From: Bryobacteraceae bacterium
GTDB lineage: Bacteria > Acidobacteriota > Terriglobia > Bryobacterales > Bryobacteraceae
Length of the DNA stretch: 64,000 bases
Direction: 5' to 3'
Assembly: GCA_025056455.1 (NCBI GenBank)
Contig: JANWVY010000006.1
Coordinates: forward strand, 124,001 to 188,000
This document shows positions 26,536-35,262 of this stretch, one piece after another (within the stretch, counting starts at the first letter, position 1; each line of letters opens with the position of its first letter). A program made the translations under genes and the position numbers. Below the pieces are notes generated by a model, which worked only from the letters and a program-made list of their open reading frames with translations, ran no database searches and was not told the DNA's origin.

Positions 26536-26969
26536 GAGTTGGAGATTTCCAGGGACTCCCGCAAGTCGAGTGCCGTCTCTTCTTGACAGCACCAGCAGAT
26601 GCCCGGCGTGTAAGTGCGAATGGCGCACACCGCGCACCAGTAGGTGACAAACAGCTTTTTGCCGTCCTTGTGAACGAACATGGCACGCTTGTGAATCGGC
26701 TCAATTTCAAACCAGCCGGGCCTCAGGCGCCGGCCGATGACTTCAAAGTCTACGCCGTTGAGGCGGGCGTCACGCAGAACACCGCGAGTTGGTTCATCGC
26801 CCGTGAGGAAAACGAGTTCGCCCCCGGGCAGGGTAAGGGCACCGGCTTGCTCGCCCACCGTCGTGAGCTTGCCACGCAAGGAACTGGGGGAGGACTCGGC
26901 TCGGGCTCGTCGAACCAGCGCGCCCTGTGCGCACAAGAGGGACAAAACAGAAAATGTGCGGCGGGTCAC
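26532..26969 (-). CDS. Small secreted Cys-rich hypothetical protein
   Basis: A 145-residue exported protein of unknown family. The N-terminus MTRRTFSVLSLLCAQGALVRRARA looks like a signal peptide with a Tat-like twin Arg (TRRTF). The middle resembles a small beta-barrel domain (GKLTTVGEQAGALTLPGGELVFLTGD, GVDFEVIGRRLRPGWFEIEPIHK). The C-terminus holds a Cys cluster WCAVCAIRTYTPGICWCC (Cys112, 115, 125, 127, 128) suited to a metal site. It is translationally coupled to the aldose epimerase by ATGA and lies 57 bases after the CocE gene on the same strand. Confidence 0.75.
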   Translation of the reverse strand: MTRRTFSVLSLLCAQGALVRRARAESSPSSLRGKLTTVGEQAGALTLPGGELVFLTGDEPTRGVLRDARLNGVDFEVIGRRLRPGWFEIEPIHKRAMFVHKDGKKLFVTYWCAVCAIRTYTPGICWCCQEETALDLRESLEISNS

Positions 26970-27026
26970 ACTCCTAGTTTAGCGCGCGGCGCGCAAGGCC
27001 GATGCACAGGAGCTCTAAGCAAACCG

Positions 27027-28721
27027 TTATTGTGGGATCAGCGGCAAGAGGATGTGGGAAGGATGGCTCGGGCCTAGGTAGAGGGTTTGCTCGGCGATGC
27101 GCCCGGTGGATTCCGATCCGTGAATTCCTCCGGTGTTGAGATTCCGATCAAAGCGGGGGAAGTTGCTGCTAGAGATTTCGACGCGAATGCGGTGTCCAGC
27201 GCGGAAAACATTGCTGGTCACGCCGACGTCGATGGTGATGGGATAGATTTTTCCTGGTTCTGCCAGGACGGGTTTTTCCAAACTGTCACGGTAGCGCAAG
27301 CGAAGAATGCCATCGGTCAGGTTGATGGCGCGGCCATCTGGGTAGACGTCAACGAGCTTGGCCGTAAAATCTGTGTCACGAGCTGTCGTGGAGACGAAGA
27401 GCGAGGCCTTGATTGGACCGGTAACTTCGAGATCGTGATCGAGTTCCGGGCTCGTGTAAACGAGCACATCACGACGGTTTTCCACCGGAGTTTGATCCTG
27501 CGGCCCCCAAGGAAAAACTTTTGGATTACAACACGTGGCTCCGCCTTGCGTGGGTACCGGGTTGTTGGGATCGTAGGTGAAACGATCCTGGTGTGAGCGC
27601 TGCGGGGGGCGCCGCATCAGTCGCCCGTCGCCTGCGAGGCTGTTGGCGCCTTTGCGGCTGTGAAAATAAAAGGCGGTTGGGACGGCGCGAGCCAGCGGCC
27701 ATTGCTGCTCCTCGCGCCACTTGTTGACGCCCATCACAAAGAGACGCAGCGGCGGCAACGGGGGCGACTCCCGGCCACGAAGGTGCCGGTCAAACCACTG
27801 CATTTGATATTTGCTGATGGGCGCTCGCGACTCGGGCCCAAAATCAAACTTCTCAAAACCAGCCGACATATTATGCGGCCAGGGACCGATCATCGTGTGG
27901 ACCTCGCGGCCAAGGCGGCGCAATTCGGCAAATGCCTCGAGATCGCTCTGCACGAAAGTGTCATACCAGCCGCCGACGCTAAAAACCGGAATGTTGATGC
28001 GGGCCAATTGCTGCTTGGTGCTCACCGATTTCCAGAACTCATCGTAGGAAGGATGATCAAGGGCTGTTTGGAATAGTTCGCTTCCTTGCCCGGTGGCCAA
28101 GCGATCGGCCTCGCGCAGCGGCAGGTGGGTCACGTAAACCCAGAAGTTCGGGGGCGCATAAGCGGGAGCGCGGAGATTTGCTGCGAGCCACATGAGCCGG
28201 TGGCCGAGCCTCATGGCGCCGCCAGTTGAATAGAAGCGGTCGAAGTAATCGTCGTAGCCGGAAACAACCGGGAAGATGCACTTGAGGTGAGGGTTGCCAG
28301 TAAGAGCAGCCTTCCATTGCACGATCCCCAGGTAAGATCCTCCCAGCATGCCGATGTTGCCGTTGGACCAGGGCTGTTTGGCGATCCAGCGTAGGGTGTC
28401 GTCGCCATCCTGCGGCTCCTGGCCGAGCGGATCAAACACGCCTTGAGAATCATAGCGCCCGCGCACGTCTTGGATGACGATGGCGTAGCCGTTTTCAAAG
28501 AATGGTTTCAGGTTTGGGGGCAGGCTCCGGCTCTTGCCGTATGGCGTGCGAAGTAAGAGGACGGGGAGACGCTGAGCTTGGGTAGGCCGGAACAAATGAG
28601 CGGCCAAAAGAACGCCGTCGCGCATGGGAATGCGCAGCGGTTCGGCGACGGCGCTGTTGCTGGAGGCTTGAGGGACCACCCCCAAACAAATCCAAAGGCC
28701 GACAACCCAAGGTCGGAGCAT
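27027..28721 (-). CDS. CocE/NonD-family serine hydrolase, secreted
   Basis: A 564-residue X-Pro dipeptidyl-peptidase S15-like alpha/beta hydrolase that would cleave esters or amides such as acylated amines or peptides. A signal peptide (WVVGLWICLGVVPQASS) precedes the catalytic domain: IPMRDGVLLAAHLFRP, DVRGRYDSQG, nucleophile Ser129 in MLGGSYLGIVQW, and an acid/His region including MIGPWPHNM. The C-terminal jelly-roll domain (LEVTGPIKASLFVSTTARDTDFTAKLVDVYPDG) is typical of the family. It follows the MBL-fold gene by 21 bases and precedes the Cys-rich secreted gene. Substrate unknown. Confidence 0.88.
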   Translation of the reverse strand: MLRPWVVGLWICLGVVPQASSNSAVAEPLRIPMRDGVLLAAHLFRPTQAQRLPVLLLRTPYGKSRSLPPNLKPFFENGYAIVIQDVRGRYDSQGVFDPLGQEPQDGDDTLRWIAKQPWSNGNIGMLGGSYLGIVQWKAALTGNPHLKCIFPVVSGYDDYFDRFYSTGGAMRLGHRLMWLAANLRAPAYAPPNFWVYVTHLPLREADRLATGQGSELFQTALDHPSYDEFWKSVSTKQQLARINIPVFSVGGWYDTFVQSDLEAFAELRRLGREVHTMIGPWPHNMSAGFEKFDFGPESRAPISKYQMQWFDRHLRGRESPPLPPLRLFVMGVNKWREEQQWPLARAVPTAFYFHSRKGANSLAGDGRLMRRPPQRSHQDRFTYDPNNPVPTQGGATCCNPKVFPWGPQDQTPVENRRDVLVYTSPELDHDLEVTGPIKASLFVSTTARDTDFTAKLVDVYPDGRAINLTDGILRLRYRDSLEKPVLAEPGKIYPITIDVGVTSNVFRAGHRIRVEISSSNFPRFDRNLNTGGIHGSESTGRIAEQTLYLGPSHPSHILLPLIPQ

Positions 28722-28742
28722 GGCGTGGTCACTTCTAGAGGC

Positions 28743-29441
28743 CTACCACTGGACCGCGACGCCCGGCTCCAAGGTCCAGACGGAAGTTCCAGGAAGATCC
28801 TGAATTTGTTCGGCCAGCTCTTCCGGCCGCCCGATGAGTGGCGGGAATGTGCCCCAGTGCATGGGGATGACTTTTTTGGGTCGCAGCAAGCGGCAGGCGT
28901 GGGCAGCTTCTTTTGGGCCCATGGTGTAGAGATCGCCGATGGGCAGGAAGGCCAGTTCTGGCTGGTAGAGTTCGGCAATCAAGCGCATGTCGCCAAAGAC
29001 AGCCGTATCGCCAGCGAAATAAGCGCGGCGGCCGTCTGGGAAGGTGAGGATATAGCCCGCGGCTTCCCCTCCGTAGAGTACGCGGTCGCCATCTTGGATG
29101 GAGGAGGAGTGCAAGGCATGGACCATGGTGGCGGAGATGCCCGCTAGTTGCGTAGAGCCTCCTTTGTTCATGCCAATGGTGCTGGCGACCCCCTTTGAAG
29201 CAAGCCACGTGGCGATTTCAAAGATGGCGACAACGGTGGAATTGTGCTTTTTGGCGATGTCCACAACGGAGGCAATGTGATCGAAGTGCCCATGGCTCAC
29301 CAGAATGGCGTCGCAGCGTTTTACCTTGTAGCCGGGCGGACATTTCGGATTGCCCTCAAGCCAGGGATCGATGAGGATGGTTTCGCCGCTGGCGAGCTGA
29401 AACTGGAAACTGGAGTGGCCAAGCCAAGTGATCTCGATCAT
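28743..29441 (-). CDS. UPF0173-type MBL-fold metal-dependent hydrolase
   Basis: A 232-residue metallo-beta-lactamase-fold protein from the ATG at 29441, preceded by AAAGGA at a good distance. Metal motifs are LVSHGHFDHIAS (His50, His52, Asp54, His55), the Asp of AYFAGDTAVF and the His of KKVIPMHWGTFPPL. The order and the N-terminus MIEITWLGHSSFQF match the UPF0173 family (YtkL-like), whose substrate is not established. The frame continues upstream to 29582, but that part overlaps the cytochrome c gene and does not match the family. It is the first gene of a minus-strand group with the CocE hydrolase. Confidence 0.9.
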   Translation of the reverse strand: MIEITWLGHSSFQFQLASGETILIDPWLEGNPKCPPGYKVKRCDAILVSHGHFDHIASVVDIAKKHNSTVVAIFEIATWLASKGVASTIGMNKGGSTQLAGISATMVHALHSSSIQDGDRVLYGGEAAGYILTFPDGRRAYFAGDTAVFGDMRLIAELYQPELAFLPIGDLYTMGPKEAAHACRLLRPKKVIPMHWGTFPPLIGRPEELAEQIQDLPGTSVWTLEPGVAVQW

Positions 29442-29558
29442 GATATTCCTTTGAGTTCCCCTGTCTACTGATGATACAGGGCGCGCTGGGGTAAGAAGGC
29501 AGCGGGCGTTCGAAGGGGGGAGGCGCCAGCTAGGCGGAAGGTTATAAATCGAGGGAAA

Positions 29559-30389
29559 ATGGTAGCCGCATCTATGTGGCATTCGAGGATCGGGTTTGTT
29601 GGCGCGCTTGCTTGCGCCTCGTTATGGGCCCAACATGCCGTGGAGGGAGAAGGCAAGAAGCATCCTGCACTGGGCGACCCGCAAGCCATCGCCGAAGGGC
29701 AAAAGCTCTATATGGCTTCCTGTGCGGGCTGCCACGGTCCGAAGGGTCAGGGCGGGCGCGGGCCGAATCTGCGTCATCGTGGGATGTGGCATCCGCTGGA
29801 TGATAACGAGCTGTTCAAAACCATCCAAAAGGGTGTTCCGGGAGCAGATATGCCGGCGACGAATTTGCCGGAAGATAAAATTTGGCAACTGGTGGCCTTT
29901 GTGCGGTCGTTGACGGCGCCGGCCATCGAGAACCGCGTGCCGGGGAACCCCGAAGCTGGCGAGCGAGTTTTCTGGAGCGCCGGCGCGGGTTGTAGCAACT
30001 GCCACCGGATTCTGGGCCGCGGGGGAATGTTGGGGCCAGACCTCAGCAACATTGGCGCTACCAAACCGGTGGAGGAAATCCGGGAATCGGTTGTGGACCC
30101 CCATGCCGATGGCTTTCATCACTACCGGGCTGTCACGGCTTTTTTGAAAAACGGCAAGTCAATTCAAGGGGTGGCCCGGAATCGCACCAATTATTCCATT
30201 CAAATTCAAGATGCGCAGGGTCAGCTGCATCTGTTGTCCATAGCTGAAGTGGCGGATCTCAAGATTTCGCCCCGCTCGCCCATGCCGGGAGATTACGCCA
30301 AGAGACTTACGCCTCAGCAACTTGAGGATTTAATTGCTTATTTAAGCCGCCAGTCGGTGCGGCCTTACAATGCGGCGGAGAAGAAATAG
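29559..30389 (+). CDS. Di-heme cytochrome c, probable PQQ dehydrogenase partner
   Basis: A 276-residue periplasmic electron carrier. A signal peptide (IGFVGALACASLWAQ) is followed by two c-type cytochrome sites, CAGCH (55-59) and CSNCH (145-149), each in a fold with downstream Met candidates (GADMPATNLPEDKIW and GMLGPDLSNIG). The C-terminal part (about 170-260) is a small beta domain (FLKNGKSIQGVARNRTNYSIQIQDAQGQLHLLSIAEVADL) seen in Planctomycete/acidobacterial heme-binding proteins, ending LTPQQLEDLIAYLSR. GAGG precedes the ATG. The PQQ dehydrogenase starts immediately after, so it likely accepts electrons from that enzyme. Confidence 0.9.
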   Translation: MVAASMWHSRIGFVGALACASLWAQHAVEGEGKKHPALGDPQAIAEGQKLYMASCAGCHGPKGQGGRGPNLRHRGMWHPLDDNELFKTIQKGVPGADMPATNLPEDKIWQLVAFVRSLTAPAIENRVPGNPEAGERVFWSAGAGCSNCHRILGRGGMLGPDLSNIGATKPVEEIRESVVDPHADGFHHYRAVTAFLKNGKSIQGVARNRTNYSIQIQDAQGQLHLLSIAEVADLKISPRSPMPGDYAKRLTPQQLEDLIAYLSRQSVRPYNAAEKK

Positions 30390-30390
30390 C

Positions 30391-31995
30391 ATGAAACGGC
30401 TCGCTGTTGTCGCCATCTTATCGCTACCGCTGAGCGCTCAGGTGCGCTACGAGGACATTTTGAAGGGGCCGGGGGCAGACTGGCTCACCTATGCCGGCGA
30501 TTATCAGGGCAAACGGCACAGCCCGCTGGCGCAAATCACGGCGGCCAACGCCAGCTCGCTAGTGCCCAAGTGGGTGTATCACATGCCCAAGGCCAACGGG
30601 TTGCGGACCAACCCCATTGTCTACCAAGGGGTCATGTATGTCACCAATTCCAACGAGGTTCGCGCCCTCGATGCTCGAACGGGGCGGCTGATTTGGGCTT
30701 ATAAGGACACGCGGGCGAAAAAGGAGGCGGTGAACCGTGGCGCTGCCATTCTGGGCGACAAGGTTTTCTTCGTGACGGCGGATGTGCATTTGGTGGCGCT
30801 CGACCGGCGCAACGGCTCCGTGATCTGGCAAAAACAGTACGGGAGTGTCGAAGACGGGTTATTTGCTTCGCTAGCTCCTCTGGTGGTGAAAGATAAGGTA
30901 CTGGTTGGGGTTGCCGGCGGCGACAGCGGAATGCGCGGCTACATCGCTGCCTTTCGTGCCGAAACCGGGGAGGAGGTGTGGCGGCTCTATACCGTGCCCG
31001 CGAGAGGCGAGCCGGGATCGGAAACCTGGGGCAACTACATCGAATATGGCGGGGCGGCAACTTGGCTCAGCGGCACCTATGACCCTGATCTCAATCTCGT
31101 CTATTGGACGACGGGCAATCCTTGGCCGGACTTCTACGGAGGCGACCGCAAAGGCGACAACCTGTACTCTTGCTCGCTGCTGGCCATCGATGCCGATACG
31201 GGCAAAATGAAATGGTATTTCCAGTTCACACCGCACGATGTCCATGACTGGGACGCGCAGGCCTGGCCCGTGCTCGTGGACTTGCCGTTTGGCGGGAGGA
31301 TGCGCAAGCTGGTGCTGCACGCCAACCGCAACGGGTTTCTCTATGTCTTGGACCGGGTGACGGGGGAATACTTACGAGCGACTCCCATTGTCGATAAATT
31401 GGATTGGGCCACAGGAATCGACGCCAAGGGCCGGCCGGTTCGCGTTCCGGGGAAGGAACCGACGCCATCAGGAAATCGTGTTTGTCCGGGGGTTCGAGGC
31501 GCCACCAACTGGATGTCGCCTTCCTTCAACCCGGCCACGGGCTTGCTTTATGTTGTGACGCTGGAACAGTGCGATATTTTCACAAGCTCGGCGAAAGAGC
31601 CGGAACCGAAGAAGAATTTTTCGGGCGGAGGGGCCGGGCCGCGGCCTCAGGATCTCGGCCAGTTCTTCTTGCGCGCATTCGACCCGAAAACGGGGAAGCG
31701 CGTTTGGGAGTATCCAATGACGGGTCCTGCGGAATCTTGGGCAGGGACCGTGTCCACGGCGGGCGGCGTAGTGTTTTTCGGTGATGATGACGGGCATCTC
31801 GTCGCAGTGGACGCCAAGACGGGCAAGCATCTGTGGCATTTTCAGATGGGCGAGGGGCTGACGGCGTCGCCTATCACCTACGCGGTGGAAGGCAAACAAT
31901 ACGTTGCGATTGCGTCGGCCACGGCGATTTTTGCCTTCGGATTGTTTGAGCCAGCGCCGAGCCTGCCACTGCCGACGCTACGCGTATCGCAATAG
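30391..31995 (+). CDS. PQQ-dependent alcohol/aldehyde dehydrogenase
   Basis: Periplasmic quinoprotein of 534 residues from the ATG at 30391 (GGAGAAG upstream). After a short signal (LAVVAILSLPLSAQ) comes an eight-bladed propeller with tryptophan-docking repeats (DWLTYAGDYQGKRHSPLAQI, VRALDARTGRLIWAYKD, LVALDRRNGSVIW, LVAVDAKTGKHLWHFQMG). The Asn in YWTTGNPWPDFYGGDR and the Asp in HDVHDWDAQAWPVLVD sit where methanol-type dehydrogenases hold calcium and the catalytic Asp. The vicinal Cys-Cys ring of methanol dehydrogenase is absent (AVNRGAAIL region). It is paired with the di-heme cytochrome 1 base upstream. Substrate unknown; no PQQ synthesis genes are in the window. Confidence 0.9.
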   Translation: MKRLAVVAILSLPLSAQVRYEDILKGPGADWLTYAGDYQGKRHSPLAQITAANASSLVPKWVYHMPKANGLRTNPIVYQGVMYVTNSNEVRALDARTGRLIWAYKDTRAKKEAVNRGAAILGDKVFFVTADVHLVALDRRNGSVIWQKQYGSVEDGLFASLAPLVVKDKVLVGVAGGDSGMRGYIAAFRAETGEEVWRLYTVPARGEPGSETWGNYIEYGGAATWLSGTYDPDLNLVYWTTGNPWPDFYGGDRKGDNLYSCSLLAIDADTGKMKWYFQFTPHDVHDWDAQAWPVLVDLPFGGRMRKLVLHANRNGFLYVLDRVTGEYLRATPIVDKLDWATGIDAKGRPVRVPGKEPTPSGNRVCPGVRGATNWMSPSFNPATGLLYVVTLEQCDIFTSSAKEPEPKKNFSGGGAGPRPQDLGQFFLRAFDPKTGKRVWEYPMTGPAESWAGTVSTAGGVVFFGDDDGHLVAVDAKTGKHLWHFQMGEGLTASPITYAVEGKQYVAIASATAIFAFGLFEPAPSLPLPTLRVSQ

Positions 31996-32023
31996 AGGTT
32001 GGGCGGAGGACCGGGTTTGTGGA

Positions 32024-32071
32024 TTGACAGGAGGGTAAAACGAACGTATGATCAACTCAAACGGACGTTTG
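32024..32071 (+). promoter_or_regulatory. Promoter and operator of the TetR-efflux operon
   Basis: A near-consensus sigma-70 promoter: TTGACA (32024-32029), 17-base spacer, TATGAT (32047-32052). Two direct copies of AAACGRACGT occur at 32038-32047 and 32059-32068, 21 bases (two helical turns) apart. One touches the -10 box and one covers the expected start point. The second lies in a 14-base inverted repeat, CAAACG GA CGTTTG (32058-32071), ending 1 base before the ATG. This is the expected arrangement for autorepression by the TetR protein that follows. Confidence 0.75.
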
Positions 32072-32072
32072 T

Positions 32073-32744
32073 ATGAACCCTGCCGCTGCCGCCTCTCGCC
32101 GGACTGCTTCCGCCGCCCTGCAAACCAAGGACCGCATCCTCGATGCGGCTGAAAAACTTTTTTCTCTGTACGGTTTTGATGCAGCGTCGGTGCGCATGAT
32201 TGCGGCCGCAGCGAAAGTGAATCTAGCAGCGATCAACTACCATTTCCAATCCAAGGAAGCGCTGCTTCTTGCGGTCTATGAGCGGCGGGTTGCGCCCATC
32301 AATGCGCGCCGGGTGGAGCTTTTACGGTCTTATCTCAAAGGATCGGTCGGGCGGCCGCTGAAGTCGGAACCGATTTTGGAGGCCTTTTTACGCCCTGCGA
32401 TTGAGATTCTAGATGAGGCGCCTCACATTCCGATGTTGATGGTCCGGACTGTGTACTTGCAGGACCGGGAGACGTTCCGCGAAATTTTCGATGCGCTATT
32501 CCGCCCCGTGAGCTTGGAGTTTTTCGAAGCCTTGCGGCTCGCTTTGCCTCACCTGTCGGGACCGCAGCTCTTTTTACGGATGCAGTTTTTCTTGGGGTCT
32601 TTTTTGCAGATGATGGCGGCCCGTCGGGCCATGGAAGGCCTTCAAGGTTTCCCAGAGTTGCCGGCACCCGAGGAGATGATGCGGCAGCTCATCCACTACA
32701 CAGCAGCGGGCTTGCGGGTGCGGGCTTTGGAGAGTTCAAAATGA
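32073..32744 (+). CDS. TetR-family regulator of the efflux operon (CecR-like)
   Basis: A 223-residue TetR-type repressor. The N-terminal HTH (about 20-65: TKDRILDAAEKLFSLYGFDAASVRMIAAAAKVNLAAINYHFQSKEALLLAVYERRVAP) is followed by a helical ligand domain resembling the CecR/YbiH type. In E. coli CecR controls the ybhGFSR-type ABC exporter, and the same kind of exporter follows here. The message should start only about 13 bases before the ATG and has no Shine-Dalgarno sequence, so the operator and the translation start are almost superimposed. The stop overlaps the TolC start (ATGA). Confidence 0.9.
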   Translation: MNPAAAASRRTASAALQTKDRILDAAEKLFSLYGFDAASVRMIAAAAKVNLAAINYHFQSKEALLLAVYERRVAPINARRVELLRSYLKGSVGRPLKSEPILEAFLRPAIEILDEAPHIPMLMVRTVYLQDRETFREIFDALFRPVSLEFFEALRLALPHLSGPQLFLRMQFFLGSFLQMMAARRAMEGLQGFPELPAPEEMMRQLIHYTAAGLRVRALESSK

Positions 32745-34063
32745 GCCGGTGGAGTGTGTTGGTCTTCAGTTTTGCCATGTGGAGTGTGGCAATCGCAGAA
32801 GAGGCGATCCCGCTTACACTTCGCAAGGCGGTGGAAATCGCGACAGCCCCCGAAGGCAACACGAAGGTGGAACTTGCCGCCGAAGCTTTCCTGCAGGCGC
32901 AAGCACGAAGTTTGCAGGCGCGGGCCGCGCTGTTTCCGGCGCTTGAGGGAGTGATTGGCTATCAAGATGTAACGCGGAATTTACAGGCCTTTGGTATTGA
33001 GCTTCCTTCGATTCCGGGATTCACCTTTTCTCCTTTTGTCGGGCCGTTTCGAATTTTTGACGCTCGTGCTTCTTTATCGCAAAGCGTTTTCGATTTGAGC
33101 CTCGTGGGCCGTTATCGTGCAACTCGTTCGGTTGTGGAAGGCGCAAAATTGGACCGCGACTGGGTTCGTCAGCAGGTCACCGAGCAGGTGGCCCGCGCGT
33201 ATTTGGCGGCGCTGCTTGCCGAAGGTCATGTCGAGGCAGCGCAAGCCAACCTGGTGCTAGCCGAACGAATGCTGCGGTTGGCGCGGTCACAGAAAGAAGC
33301 GGGGACTGGCACCGCCATTGAAGTGACTCGGGCTGAGGTGCAGCTGGCCCATGAAAGGCAGCGCCTGCAGATTGTTCAAAACGAACGGGCGCGAGCGCAC
33401 TTGCGGCTGTTGCAAGCCCTCGACCTGCGTCTCGATGCGCAGCTCCAGCTTGTGGACCGGCTGGGCTTCCAAGTCACCGAGCCGCTGAGCATCGAGCAAG
33501 CGCTGGAGATGGCTCTGAACAACCGTGCCGATTACCAGTCTCAACGGCAACGCGAGTCCGCGGTCCGGATGCAGTATGCGGCGGTGAAGGCCGAAAGGCT
33601 GCCTTCGCTCGGTGCTTTTGCCGATTACGGCTCGATCGGGCCGGGCGCGGGTCAGGCGCGCGCAACCCGGACCATCGGGTTCGCTCTCCGCGTGCCGGTT
33701 TGGGATGGAGGCAGGCGGCAGGCCCGTCAGGTGGAAGTGGCCTCGCAGTTGCGTGCTGAGGAGATTCGCAGCCGCGAATTGCGTCGACAACTGGAGCTCG
33801 ATTTGCGGATTGCCTTCGATAACTTGCGGTCCGCCGAGACGCAAGTCGCCACGGCTGAGGAAGGCTTGCGGCTCGCGCAGAAGGAATTTGAGCAAGCTGA
33901 GCGCCGTTATCAAGCCGGCGTGGCGTCTAGCCTTGAGGCCACAGACGCGCAAACTCGCCTGGTGCGGGCGCGGGACAACCGCTTGCAAGCCTTGTATCAA
34001 CATAACGTCGCCAGGCTCGAGCTGGGTTCTGCGCTCGGAGCCATCGACCGTTATTTGCCCTAA
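32741..34063 (+). CDS. TolC-family outer-membrane efflux protein
   Basis: A 440-residue outer-membrane channel protein forming the exit duct of a tripartite pump. A signal peptide (MSRWSVLVFSFAMWSVAIA) precedes two repeats of long helices and strands typical of TolC: LTLRKAVEIATAPEGNTKVELAAEAFLQAQA, SQSVFDLSLVGRYRATRSVVEGAKLDRDWVRQQV, then LSIEQALEMALNNRADYQSQRQRESAVRMQYAAVKAERLPSLGAFADYG and RDNRLQALYQHNVARLELGSALG. Its ATG overlaps the regulator stop and the adaptor follows 32 bases later. Confidence 0.9.
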   Translation: MSRWSVLVFSFAMWSVAIAEEAIPLTLRKAVEIATAPEGNTKVELAAEAFLQAQARSLQARAALFPALEGVIGYQDVTRNLQAFGIELPSIPGFTFSPFVGPFRIFDARASLSQSVFDLSLVGRYRATRSVVEGAKLDRDWVRQQVTEQVARAYLAALLAEGHVEAAQANLVLAERMLRLARSQKEAGTGTAIEVTRAEVQLAHERQRLQIVQNERARAHLRLLQALDLRLDAQLQLVDRLGFQVTEPLSIEQALEMALNNRADYQSQRQRESAVRMQYAAVKAERLPSLGAFADYGSIGPGAGQARATRTIGFALRVPVWDGGRRQARQVEVASQLRAEEIRSRELRRQLELDLRIAFDNLRSAETQVATAEEGLRLAQKEFEQAERRYQAGVASSLEATDAQTRLVRARDNRLQALYQHNVARLELGSALGAIDRYLP

Positions 34064-34095
34064 AGGCATGCTCTTTCTAGAAAGGGTGCAGAGCC

Positions 34096-35262
34096 ATGAA
34101 GAAGATCCTTGCCGCTGTAATTCTCCTGGCGATTCTGGCCGCAGCCTACTTATACTCCGGATGGTTCAAGAAGGAGAGCGTTCCGTTTCTGCGCGTCTCA
34201 GGCAACTTAGAGCTGACGCAAGTGGACCTCGCTTTTAAGATCCCGGGCAAACTGGTGGAGCTCCCTGTTCGAGAAGGGGAGCGGCTGGCTCGAGGGGCGC
34301 TCGTGGCGCGTTTAGACGCCACGGCGACGCTGCAGGCGAAGGCCCAACAGCAGGCCATGTTGGAAGCAGCGCGCGCGCAGTTGGAACAGATTTTGACGGC
34401 GGTCCGGCTTCAGCGCGAGCAACTGGACAATGAACTCGCCTTACGGCGGGCGGAGCTGCGCGCGGCCGAGGCGCAACTTCAGGACTTGTTGTCTGGTGCA
34501 CGTCCGCAGGAAATCGCGCAAGCGCGTGCAGCTTTAGAGGAGGCCAAGGCCTGGCGCCAGCAGGCCAGTGAAGATTGGGAGCGGGCGCAAAAGCTGTTTT
34601 TGAATGAGGACATCTCGCGCGCGCAGTACGATCAGTTTCGCGCCCGACTGCAGAGCACGCAACAGCTCGTCGCGCAAGCTGAGCAACGGTTGGCCCTGGT
34701 TGAAGAAGGACCGCGCAAACCGCAAATCGAAGTGGCCCGGTCGCAACTGGAGCGGGCCCGGGCAGCGATCCGGTTGACCGAGGCCAACCGGCTCGAGCTC
34801 CAGCGCAAGGAGCAAGAAATTGCCGTTCGCCGCGCTGAGATGGAACGGGCGAAGGCTGGCGTGGCGATCGTTGACGCACAGCTGGAGGACACCCGGATTT
34901 TGTGCCCGATGGACGGGATCGTCCTAGTGAAAGCGGCGGAAGTGGGCGAGGTGCTTGCCGCGGGCGCCGTGGTGGTCACGGTTGGCGATCTGGACCGGCC
35001 CTGGTTGCGCGCTTTTATTGGTGAGCGCGAGTTGGGCCGGGTGAAGCTCGGGGCGAAAGTAAAACTGACCACCGATTCCTATCCCGGAAAGATTTACTGG
35101 GGCCGGGTCTCTTTTATTTCTTCCGAGGCAGAGTTTACACCCAAGCAGATTCAAACGCCAGACGAGCGGGTGAAACTGGTCTACCGGATCAAGGTGGACG
35201 TCGAAAATCCCAATCAAGAGCTGAAGGCAAACATGCCAGTCGATGCGGAGATCCAGCTATGA
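34096..35262 (+). CDS. HlyD/YbhG-like periplasmic adaptor
   Basis: Membrane-fusion protein of 388 residues that bridges the ABC exporter and TolC. One N-terminal membrane anchor (ILAAVILLAILAAAYLYSGW), a lipoyl-like half (VSGNLELTQVDLAFKIPGKLVELPVREGERLARGALVARLD), then a very long coiled-coil hairpin of about 170 residues (roughly 75-265), the second lipoyl half (ARAGVAIVDAQLEDTRILCPMDGIVLVKAAEVGEVLAAGAVV-type region) and the beta-barrel (LGAKVKLTTDSYPGKIYWGRVSFISSEAEFTP). This matches YbhG. It overlaps the first ATPase gene by 4 bases. Confidence 0.9.
   Translation: MKKILAAVILLAILAAAYLYSGWFKKESVPFLRVSGNLELTQVDLAFKIPGKLVELPVREGERLARGALVARLDATATLQAKAQQQAMLEAARAQLEQILTAVRLQREQLDNELALRRAELRAAEAQLQDLLSGARPQEIAQARAALEEAKAWRQQASEDWERAQKLFLNEDISRAQYDQFRARLQSTQQLVAQAEQRLALVEEGPRKPQIEVARSQLERARAAIRLTEANRLELQRKEQEIAVRRAEMERAKAGVAIVDAQLEDTRILCPMDGIVLVKAAEVGEVLAAGAVVVTVGDLDRPWLRAFIGERELGRVKLGAKVKLTTDSYPGKIYWGRVSFISSEAEFTPKQIQTPDERVKLVYRIKVDVENPNQELKANMPVDAEIQL

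Noticed and set aside
29543-29548. TATAAA as a promoter box for the cytochrome c gene
   Set aside because: It is 10 bases from the ATG with the ribosome binding site in between, leaving no room for a leader, and it has no -35.
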